From the NCBI GenBank assembly GCA_035277145.1, contig DATELA010000017.1:1-28659 (forward strand): a stretch of DNA of 28,659 nt. The letters are read 5' to 3'. This stretch comes from DASRAP01 sp035277145. GTDB lineage: Bacteria > Gemmatimonadota > Gemmatimonadetes > Gemmatimonadales > Gemmatimonadaceae. Shown one piece after another: positions 17,151 through 23,551 of this stretch (position 1 is its first letter; each line of letters starts with the position of its first letter). The notes beneath the pieces were generated by a model that saw nothing but the letters and a program-made list of their open reading frames with translations, was not told the origin of the DNA and ran no database searches. Made by a program: the position numbers and the translations under genes.

Positions 17151-18044
17151 CTATGCAGCCTCGTCAATCACCACGACCTTCACGCCGAGCAACCGCTCCG
17201 CTTCTTCGATGCCGCCCTGGAGGTCGCCGACGGTGGTCATCTCGCTCAGATCGACGCCGATCGTCACGAGGGTCTGCGCAATTTCCGGCGACAAGCCGGT
17301 CACAATCACGGTCGCACCAAGCAAGCGCGACGCTTCGACGGTTTGCACGAGGTGGTTGGCGACGTTCGAGTCCATCGCGGCCACACCCGTGATGTCGATG
17401 ACGACGACCTTGGCGCGGTTCGTACGAATCGCGCGCAACAACTGCTCCGTGAGTTGCCGCGCGCGCTGCGGATCGATGACACCGATGATCGGAAGAATCA
17501 GCAAACGGTCGCGCACCTGCAGCACGGGCGTGGACAGTTCGCGAATGGCTTCCTGTTGCTGGCGAATGACGCGCTCGCGTTCCTGTACGAAGCCGACGGC
17601 CACCGTGTTCGCAATACGATTCGCCGCGGGTTCGTATGCGTCGAGAATGCGATTGAGCTTTTCGAAGTCGTCCTGGTACTTCGCGAACAACGATCGCGCG
17701 AGTACGTCGCGCAACAGGAGCACGATGCCGACGACTTCGTGCGTTTCAACGCCGCGGGGAATGATGCGCTCCGACAAGTTGCGCGCGTATGCCTGCAACG
17801 CTTCAAACGTTCCGGTCTCGAGCGCTTCGACGTAGTTGTCGTACACCGACGTCGCTTCGGCGAAAATTTCCTCTTCCGTCATCGCGGTGAGCAATTGCGC
17901 CTGCGTAATGCGACGCGCCCACTCCTCACGAAGTTGTGTTCGCTTCTGGCGAAGGTGAGCAACGAGTTCGCGCAAAAGTGCCGCGGTGTCTTCGCGTGGT
18001 GGCGAAGGCACAGACGGTCGCGCAGGAGGCAGATCTTTTTTCAT
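17151..18044 (-). CDS. rsbR: RsbR-like stressosome sensor
   Basis: 297 residues from the ATG at 18044. The N-terminal helical sensor region (about 20-150, non-haem-globin-like RsbR_N) contains LLRELVAHLRQKRTQLREEW and RDVLARSLFAKY. A linker helix (ERVIRQQQEAIRELSTPVLQV) leads to a C-terminal STAS domain (about 170-290) with DITGVAAMDSNVANHL, where S226 occupies the phosphorylatable Ser/Thr position. The frame stays open to a GTG at 18116, but that extension is low-complexity and has no ribosome binding site, so I use the shorter form (MKKDLPP). First gene of the six-gene operon; its stimulus is unknown. Only one RsbR paralogue is encoded here, whereas Bacillus has several. Confidence 0.9.
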   Translation of the reverse strand: MKKDLPPARPSVPSPPREDTAALLRELVAHLRQKRTQLREEWARRITQAQLLTAMTEEEIFAEATSVYDNYVEALETGTFEALQAYARNLSERIIPRGVETHEVVGIVLLLRDVLARSLFAKYQDDFEKLNRILDAYEPAANRIANTVAVGFVQERERVIRQQQEAIRELSTPVLQVRDRLLILPIIGVIDPQRARQLTEQLLRAIRTNRAKVVVIDITGVAAMDSNVANHLVQTVEASRLLGATVIVTGLSPEIAQTLVTIGVDLSEMTTVGDLQGGIEEAERLLGVKVVVIDEAA

Positions 18045-18127
18045 TGATAGTGCACGTGAGGATGGACGAACCCAGTCGGCGGGTCCGTTTGCCGAAGCGT
18101 CGCCCTGCTGCAACACGCAAGGGCAGT

Positions 18128-18147
18128 ACCACGAGTGTGGTCGTGGT
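18128..18147. promoter_or_regulatory. Operator-like dyad upstream of rsbR
   Basis: Perfect inverted repeat ACCACGA-N6-TCGTGGT, 83 bases upstream of the rsbR ATG. Arm length and spacing fit a dimeric regulator site. The binding protein is unknown. Confidence 0.4.
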
Positions 18148-18180
18148 GCGGCATCGCATCCACTTGTGCTACAACGCGTT

Positions 18181-18200
18181 CCGATTCGGCGGCGAATCGG
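18181..18200. promoter_or_regulatory. Perfect 8-bp hairpin CCGATTCG-GCGG-CGAATCGG
   Basis: Exact inverted repeat with a 4-base loop, about 137 bases upstream of the rsbR ATG and about 300 upstream of the divergent gene. No T-tract follows on either strand, so an operator or transcript hairpin is more likely than a terminator. Confidence 0.45.
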
Positions 18201-18497
18201 CTCTTGAACGAGTGCGCCTAAATACTGGGCGCGGTGGTCGCGTTGGCTGCACCAATTCGGTGCGCTGGACCCCTCGGTGTCAAGAGGGCACCACTACGGA
18301 CCCAGGATATCCCCCTGAGGCGCGCTCGCGTCGAGCGATGCTACACGGAACTGGATTCACGCCGCGTTGTACACGGATTCGTTGCCCGCGCAGGTGTGTG
18401 GTAGCTCTCGCCGCGCGGTGCAATACAACTGCGCGCCGAATCCACGCGGTCGGCTCGTATGCGCTATCGGCGTGGACTTTGCAGTTCGGGCGGAACC

Positions 18498-19421
18498 ATG
18501 GACGAATCGGAATCGGGCACGGCGCGCGTACTCGTCGTCGGCGAATCGCAGGAGATCGCCGGCGCAATCGCACGCGCACTCGAAGCATCGGGATGCGCAG
18601 TCGTGCACATCTCCGAGCGCCGTGCGACGGTCGCGGCAGCAGAGCAGCATGACGCAAACGCGATTGTGATTGAAGGCCGAGCCGCGGATGTGGGGTTGCT
18701 CGAGGTCTGTCGCGCGCTGCGCGACGATCCGTCGTGCAGCGTCACACCGATCATCGTGGCGACACCGGCAAAGCCGCGTCGCGACGATGTGCTCGCCGCG
18801 CTCGCAGCCGGCGCATGGCACGTGTGCGGCGCGCCGGTCGATATCGAGGAACTGCGCATTCGCATCGCGAACTACGCGGCCGCGCGCGAGCGACGTGTGC
18901 ACGGTAACGGTTCAAGCCTCGTTGATCAGGAGACCGGTCTGTACAACGCCGCAGGCCTCGCGCGTCGCGGACGCGAGCTCGGTTCTGAAGCAATGCGCCA
19001 ACGCACGGAACTCGCATTCATCGCGCTGAGCGCTGACGCCGGCGCGGATCTGCCGTCGTCCGCGATCGCACGCTGCGGGCAGATGCTGCGTACCGTCGGG
19101 CGCCTCTCCGATATCGTCGGCAGGCTCGGTCCGGCGCACTTTCTGATCGTCGCTCCGGCAACGGGAAGCGCGGGCGCCGCACGGCTCGCCCGGCGGTTTG
19201 CGACGGGCTTCCGCACGGCGCTCGCACAAGCCTTGCCGCCCGATGCACACGTGCGTGTCCGCGCCGGATACACGGCCCTGCCAAACCTGGCGTATTCACC
19301 CGTCGAGCCGACCGACATTCTTGCGCGCGCGACGGTGGCGCTGCGCGGCGGAGAGTTGTCGGCCGACTTCGAGTGGCTCAGTCCCTCAGAAGTTCAGGGC
19401 CTCGGTCCACCGCGGTCGTAG
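18498..19421 (+). CDS. Degenerate receiver-GGDEF signalling protein
   Basis: 307 residues from the ATG at 18498 (CGGAAC just upstream); an in-frame ATG at 18459 would add 13 residues with no family support. Residues 10-130 fold as a receiver (ARVLVVGESQEI; ANAIVIEG; PIIVATPAKP) but lack the acidic pair, and have E59 in place of the phospho-Asp. Residues 155-300 follow a GGDEF domain (DQETGLYNAAGLARR; SDIVGRLGPAHFLIVAP; VRAGYTALP; ATVAL), but the signature is GPAHF at 211-215 and the metal-site Asp of LAFIALSADAG is missing. It should not make c-di-GMP; GTP or c-di-GMP binding, or pure protein contact, remain possible. The 3' end overlaps the convergent CpsD-like gene by 44 bases. Confidence 0.8.
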   Translation: MDESESGTARVLVVGESQEIAGAIARALEASGCAVVHISERRATVAAAEQHDANAIVIEGRAADVGLLEVCRALRDDPSCSVTPIIVATPAKPRRDDVLAALAAGAWHVCGAPVDIEELRIRIANYAAARERRVHGNGSSLVDQETGLYNAAGLARRGRELGSEAMRQRTELAFIALSADAGADLPSSAIARCGQMLRTVGRLSDIVGRLGPAHFLIVAPATGSAGAARLARRFATGFRTALAQALPPDAHVRVRAGYTALPNLAYSPVEPTDILARATVALRGGELSADFEWLSPSEVQGLGPPRS

Positions 19422-20160
19422 AAAGCGGCGCTCGCGTAATTACGACACCCAGCAAGTCGACCGGCACGCTCTCGTGCCACGCGTATGCCGCATCGGCCGC
19501 TGCGCGCGGAGACACGCCCGAGCGCAGTACAACAAGTAGATGACCCGTCCGCGCGCCAAGCACGAATGGATCGGCACCCGCAGTGAATGGCGCGCTGTCG
19601 CACAGCACGATGTCGAAATCCGCCTCGATCTGCGACAGCAACGCGACCAGTGCGGGACCGCCCAGTAATGCGGACGCATTGGGTACGCGTTTCCCGCAGG
19701 CGATGAACGACAATCCGCGCTGCGACGTGGGTCGCACAACACGTGTTGCGGTCGAATCACCGCGCAAATAGTCGGTCAGCCCTGGCCGTCGCGTCGCACC
19801 AACTTCGCGGTGCAGTGTCCCGCGATGAACGTCGCCGTCCACGAGCAGTGTGCGATACCCAGCGGTCGCGAAGCTCCGCGCGAGTTGAATCGCGACGAAC
19901 GACGCGCCGGCGCCGAGTGCCATGCTCGAGAGTGTCAGCCGGAATGGATGCGCTCGATCACCGAAGACTTGCAGCGCGCCGCGAACGTCGCGCACGGAAG
20001 CAGCCGTATCGTCGGTTGCGAATCGTCGCGATGAGCCGCTCACGCGACGTGTAATGGTTGGAACGGTGCCGAGCACGGGCGGTGTGGGATCCGTCGCGCC
20101 ATCGCCACTGCGATGCGACTCGAGTCGAACGACATCATAGAATGCGCCGGCGCCGGTCAT
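19378..20160 (-). CDS. CpsD/BY-kinase-like ATPase fold without P-loop lysine
   Basis: 260 residues from the ATG at 20160, which has GGGAG 7 bases upstream; a longer frame to 20241 lacks support. Resembles the cytoplasmic tyrosine kinase part of exopolysaccharide co-polymerases (CpsD/Wzc): PPVLGTVP near 27-34, then the Walker A place, Walker A' RTLLVDGDVHRGTLH, Walker B DIVLCDSAPF, and GHLLVVLRSGVS. Where the family has GEGKT or similar, this protein reads LGAGAS (82-87), with A86 in place of the essential lysine. There is no C-terminal tyrosine cluster. ATP hydrolysis or kinase activity is therefore unlikely. It lies near a sugar transferase gene, so a regulatory role in polysaccharide export is plausible inference. 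Confidence 0.75.
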   Translation of the reverse strand: MTGAGAFYDVVRLESHRSGDGATDPTPPVLGTVPTITRRVSGSSRRFATDDTAASVRDVRGALQVFGDRAHPFRLTLSSMALGAGASFVAIQLARSFATAGYRTLLVDGDVHRGTLHREVGATRRPGLTDYLRGDSTATRVVRPTSQRGLSFIACGKRVPNASALLGGPALVALLSQIEADFDIVLCDSAPFTAGADPFVLGARTGHLLVVLRSGVSPRAAADAAYAWHESVPVDLLGVVITRAPLSTTAVDRGPELLRD

Positions 20161-20438
20161 GGTGGTGCTCCCATGCGATGTGTGTCGACGCACAACTGCA
20201 AACAACAGGCCTAAGGAAAAGTCCCTATGCACTGGGGACATCGGCCTAAGCGCTCAGGTGTTTCGCCTAGTGTTCGTCCTATTTCAGTGCACTGAATTCA
20301 CCGCGTGCGACGCAACATGGTGCACGCGCCCGATGTCACGGATTCACGACATGTGCGTATGTCGTGACGTCGCAAGTGTTTCGGAGTCGCAGCACGTTCG
20401 CGACGGGTGTGGCCTGCTCCGTGCTTTAGTACCGCGGC
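20161..20438. promoter_or_regulatory. Divergent control region rich in palindromes and repeats
   Basis: This 278-bp gap between the CpsD-like gene (-) and the NtrC-type regulator (+) contains several symmetric elements. A direct repeat GGCCTAAG (20208-20215 and 20243-20250, 35 bp apart) brackets GTCCC-N9-GGGAC (20221-20239). A palindrome TTCAGTGCACTGAA is at 20283-20296, and TCACGACAT-N6-ATGTCGTGA at 20344-20367. The 35-bp spacing of GGCCTAAG is not a whole number of helical turns (about 3.3). Likely binding sites for one or more regulators, perhaps the NtrC protein itself; no consensus sigma-54 promoter was found here. Confidence 0.55.
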
Positions 20439-22055
20439 ATGAGCGCACCCACCGCAATCGAACGGCGCCCGTCGCGATCCGACCGCGCCGCCAATCGTTC
20501 AACACCGCGCGACGTTGCCGCGGCGTCCGATCTTCCCAACACGCTCGATGCCGAAGCGAAATCGCGCATCAATGTGCTCGTTGTCGATGACGAGCACACG
20601 ATCCGCGAGAGTTGCTCGAGCGTCCTGCGCCACGAGAACTATTCCGTCGCTGTCTGCGCACGCGGACAGGAAGCGATCGATCTGCTTGCGCGCAAGCGTT
20701 TCCAGATCGTGCTCGTCGATTTGCATCTCGCGCAAGTCGACGGACTCGCCGTCCTTCAGACGGCGATCAAAACCAATCCTGATTCGCTGGTCATCATGAT
20801 GACCGGCAAGCCGAGCATCGAATCGAGCGTCGACGCGCTGCGTCAGGGCGCGTGGGATTACTTGCCCAAGCCATTCTCTGCGACGCAGCTCCAGATTCTC
20901 GTCGGACGCGCGGCGCACACGTTCATGATCAGTCAGGAAACCGACGATCGCCCGCAACAGGACGCACTCCCCGATACGCTCGTGGGAGCGTCGCCCGCGT
21001 TCCGTGCCATGATCGAACTCGCGACGAAAGTCGCGACGACCGATGCGTCGGTGTTCATCACCGGCGAAAGCGGCTCGGGCAAAGAAGTCATCGCACGATT
21101 CATACATAGTCGCAGCCGTCGCGCGAGCCGTCCGTTCGTGGCCGTCAACTGCGCCGCGCTGCCGGAGATGTTGCTCGAGTCAGAAATGTTTGGACATCGG
21201 AAAGGCGCGTTCACCGACGCCGTGCGCGAAAAGCCGGGCCTCATGGAAACGGCGAACGGCGGCACGTTGTTCCTGGATGAATTGATCGAGATGGCGAAAC
21301 CCATTCAGGCGAAGCTCCTCCGCGTCATTCAGGATGGCGTGGTGCGCCGTGTCGGCAGCGAGTCGACCGACGCAGTGGTGAACGTGCGTTTTCTTGCCGC
21401 GACGAATCGTCCGCCGGAAACGGCAATTCAGGATGGTTCGTTGCGCGAAGACCTGTTCTACCGGTTGCGCGTCGTGCCGATTCACGTACCGCCGCTCCGC
21501 GAACGCCGCGAAGACATTCGTTTGCTCGCGGAACGCTTCGTTGCGACGTACTGGGCGAAGCATCGCGCGAAGAACGGCGGCGCGCCGCCGTTCACGGACG
21601 CAGCGATCCACGCACTCGAATCGCATCCGTGGCACGGCAACGTGCGCGAACTCCAGAACGTCATCGAGCACGCAGTGGTACTCGCCGACGCAGACGCACC
21701 CATCGACGCGAACGCCCTCGTGCTTTCGCCCGATGCGCCGCGGCCTCCGGTTGCGCGTGACACCATGCGCTTCTCTCCCGCGATCGTCGACGAGGGCTAT
21801 CACGCTGCGCGGGAACGCACGATCGGCGAATTCGAGATCCAGTACTTGATGTGGTTGCTCGATCGCGCCGGCGGCAACATGTCGCGCGCGGCGCGCGTGG
21901 CGGGCGTCGACCGCACTACGCTGTACCGTTTGCTCGAGCGGCACGATTTGCATCGCAGTCCGCAAACGGGATGGATTGTCGAGCGGCATCCGACGCCGGC
22001 CGAACCCGTGGCGGTGCACGCGCACGAACCTGAACCGCAACCGGCGGCGCTCTAA
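20439..22055 (+). CDS. NtrC-type sigma-54 response regulator
   Basis: 538 residues. A receiver domain (about 45-160) has all key residues: D50/D51, phospho-acceptor D94 in IVLVDLHLAQ, T122 in MMTGKPS and K144 in LPKPF. The AAA+ domain has Walker A GESGSGKE (K215), Walker B GTLFLDELIEM and ATNRP. The sigma-54 contact loop reads GAFTDA (256-261), a variant of GAFTGA. The C-terminal Fis-type helix-turn-helix contains SRAARVAGVDRTTLYRLLERH, followed by a charged/proline tail. The first 40 residues are a disordered-looking extension. The stop TAA overlaps the ATG of the histidine kinase (TAATG), so the two form a coupled two-component pair. Target genes are likely the polysaccharide genes downstream (inference). 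Confidence 0.92.
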   Translation: MSAPTAIERRPSRSDRAANRSTPRDVAAASDLPNTLDAEAKSRINVLVVDDEHTIRESCSSVLRHENYSVAVCARGQEAIDLLARKRFQIVLVDLHLAQVDGLAVLQTAIKTNPDSLVIMMTGKPSIESSVDALRQGAWDYLPKPFSATQLQILVGRAAHTFMISQETDDRPQQDALPDTLVGASPAFRAMIELATKVATTDASVFITGESGSGKEVIARFIHSRSRRASRPFVAVNCAALPEMLLESEMFGHRKGAFTDAVREKPGLMETANGGTLFLDELIEMAKPIQAKLLRVIQDGVVRRVGSESTDAVVNVRFLAATNRPPETAIQDGSLREDLFYRLRVVPIHVPPLRERREDIRLLAERFVATYWAKHRAKNGGAPPFTDAAIHALESHPWHGNVRELQNVIEHAVVLADADAPIDANALVLSPDAPRPPVARDTMRFSPAIVDEGYHAARERTIGEFEIQYLMWLLDRAGGNMSRAARVAGVDRTTLYRLLERHDLHRSPQTGWIVERHPTPAEPVAVHAHEPEPQPAAL

Positions 22056-22801
22056 TGGCGACGCGCATCACGGAACCGCGGCGCGTGGCCGACGTCGATC
22101 GCGTGCTCATAGCGCGCGGCGTGCGGGAACCGGGGCTCGACCTCGCGGTTGAGCTCGCGCACGACGTGCGCTCACCACTCGGCGCCATGCTCACGATTGC
22201 AGAGTTGCTGGAGAGCGGCGCGTGCGGTCCGGTCACGGACGCACAGGTGCGGCAGTTGAAATGCATTCAGAACGCGGCGCGCGGATTGTCGCGGATGACC
22301 GAAGATGTGGTGGACTCCGGTCGCGTCGGCGCGCTCGACGTGCGCGGTTCCGCGTCGACGTTCAGCATCGACGACACACTGTCATCGGTACACGACGCGC
22401 TGCAACCGATGGCGGAACTCACCGGACTGCAGCTCATTGCGCGCAATCATGCGCCGGCAAAATGGATGGGGCGTCGCGGTGCGATTGCGCGCGTGCTGCT
22501 GAATCTCGTCACCAACGCATTGAAATACACGGAGCGCGGCAGCGTCGTGTTCGGCGCGCGCGTCGCCGGCATCAATGAAGTCGAGTTTTTCGTGTGCGAC
22601 AGCGGGAGCACGCCGGCGTTACAGCGCGACAGCGCGTCACCCGGCGCAAGCGGCGAACGCTGGCGCACGAAGGGTGCTGGACTCGGCCTCGCTATTTGCC
22701 GCCGGTTATTGCATGCAATGGGCACGACCCTCGAGGTCGAGACGCAACCTGGCGTGGGCACACAGTTCTACTTCGTGGTCGCCCTGCCAGACGCCGCATA
22801 G
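22055..22801 (+). CDS. Soluble sensor histidine kinase
   Basis: 248 residues: HisKA dimerisation domain with H36 in ELAHDVRSPLGAM, then HATPase with N-box LLNLVTNALKYT, G1 VCDSGST and G2 TKGAGLGLAICRR. There is no transmembrane segment and only about 30 residues before HisKA, so no dedicated sensor domain; input must come from protein contact. The start shares one base with the stop of the NtrC-type regulator, its probable partner. The G1 region is short and ends STPAL rather than GxGI, but the ATP-binding core otherwise looks functional. Confidence 0.9.
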   Translation: MATRITEPRRVADVDRVLIARGVREPGLDLAVELAHDVRSPLGAMLTIAELLESGACGPVTDAQVRQLKCIQNAARGLSRMTEDVVDSGRVGALDVRGSASTFSIDDTLSSVHDALQPMAELTGLQLIARNHAPAKWMGRRGAIARVLLNLVTNALKYTERGSVVFGARVAGINEVEFFVCDSGSTPALQRDSASPGASGERWRTKGAGLGLAICRRLLHAMGTTLEVETQPGVGTQFYFVVALPDAA

Positions 22802-22819
22802 CCCGCCGGAGCCATCGCT

Positions 22820-23494
22820 ATGCGAATTCATGGAATCGATATCCCCTCGGGGGAAAGCATCGCGTGCCGCGCGCTGAACGTTGCCGTGGCGTGCGTGGGA
22901 CTTGCACTGGCCGGTCCGCTCATGCTGGTCATCGCGGCGCTCGTGAAGCTCACGTCACCTGGCCCGGTGTTTTACCGACAGGTACGCGTGGGACTCGATC
23001 GGCGCGCAGGTCGCGCACCCGGTGATGCTGCGACGCCTGACGAACGTGACGCAGGCGGCAAGCCGTTCACGATTCTCAAGTTCCGCACGATGCAACATTG
23101 CGACGCATCGAAGGAGCGACAGGTGTGGGCGGCGCCCGATGATCCACGCATCACGCCGCTCGGATCCGTGCTCCGGCGTTTTCGGCTCGACGAACTCCCG
23201 CAGCTCATCAACGTGCTGCGCGGCGACATGAACGTCGTCGGTCCGCGACCCGAGCAGCCACAGATCGTGCAACGATTGCGTCGCGCGGTGTCAGGGTATG
23301 GCCTGAGACATTGCGTGCGTCCGGGTATCACCGGACTCGCGCAAACGATGCTCGGCTACGACCAGTCTGTCGACGACGTGCGCCGCAAAGTTGCGCTCGA
23401 TCTCGAGTACGTCCGCAGGCGATCGGCGCTGCACGATCTAAGCATCATGTTGCGTACGCCGAGTGTGATGCTCGGCCGTCGCGGCGCAATTTGA
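22820..23494 (+). CDS. Polyprenyl-phosphate sugar phosphotransferase
   Basis: 224-residue bacterial sugar transferase of the WcaJ/PglC type, which moves a sugar phosphate from NDP-sugar to undecaprenyl phosphate to start a polysaccharide or glycan. One hydrophobic segment (about 19-45) anchors it. Conserved motifs are TSPGPVFYRQVRVG, FTILKFRTM, RRFRLDELPQLINVL, GDMNVVGPRPEQP and RPGITGLAQ. A short insert (about 62-77, AGRAPGDAATPDERDA) sits after the first motif. GGAG lies 8 bases before the ATG. It follows the histidine kinase by 18 bases and probably shares its transcript. Confidence 0.92.
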   Translation: MRIHGIDIPSGESIACRALNVAVACVGLALAGPLMLVIAALVKLTSPGPVFYRQVRVGLDRRAGRAPGDAATPDERDAGGKPFTILKFRTMQHCDASKERQVWAAPDDPRITPLGSVLRRFRLDELPQLINVLRGDMNVVGPRPEQPQIVQRLRRAVSGYGLRHCVRPGITGLAQTMLGYDQSVDDVRRKVALDLEYVRRRSALHDLSIMLRTPSVMLGRRGAI

Positions 23495-23515
23495 GATCGC
23501 TGCAATGCCGACACG

Positions 23516-23533
23516 CATCGTGCGCGCACGATG
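23516..23533. promoter_or_regulatory. 18-bp perfect palindrome
   Basis: CATCGTGCGCGCACGATG, located 22 bases after the sugar transferase stop and 18 bases before the next start codon. As RNA it could form a 7-bp stem with a CGCG loop, but no T-tract follows. Its last two bases overlap the TGGCAC of the candidate sigma-54 promoter, so a repressor or activator site is an alternative. Confidence 0.5.
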
Positions 23534-23547
23534 GCACTACTCGTGCA
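23532..23547 (+). promoter_or_regulatory. Candidate sigma-54 promoter
   Basis: TGGCACTACTCGTGCA has the GG-N10-GC core of -24/-12 promoters (GG at 23533-23534, GC at 23545-23546) and a perfect TGGCAC upstream half; the downstream half is GTGCA rather than TTGCA. Transcription would start about 12 bases further on, near 23558, which favours the second ATG (23564) of the next gene. The neighbouring sigma-54 activator gene makes this attractive, but one-off matches occur by chance. Confidence 0.4.
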
Positions 23548-23551
23548 TTGA

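Larger units (their letters stand above)
18045..18497. other. Divergent intergenic region, rsbR operon / receiver-GGDEF gene
   Basis: About 450 bp with no gene I can support and no tRNA fold that I could find. It contains two dyads described separately (18128-18147 and 18181-18200) and presumably promoters in both directions, which I could not place with confidence. Confidence 0.6.

Noticed and set aside
17100..18047. 315-codon plus-strand frame antisense to rsbR
   Set aside because: Composition is Arg/His-rich with no recognisable motif, whereas the opposite frame is a clear RsbR.
18045..18497. Possible tRNA or riboswitch in the long gap upstream of rsbR
   Set aside because: I looked for a cloverleaf and for the conserved core of c-di-GMP riboswitches and found neither; only simple dyads.
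18459..18497. Longer start for the receiver-GGDEF gene
   Set aside because: The extra 13 residues do not match the receiver fold; the ATG at 18498 sits 9 codons before the first beta strand and has a purine-rich site upstream.
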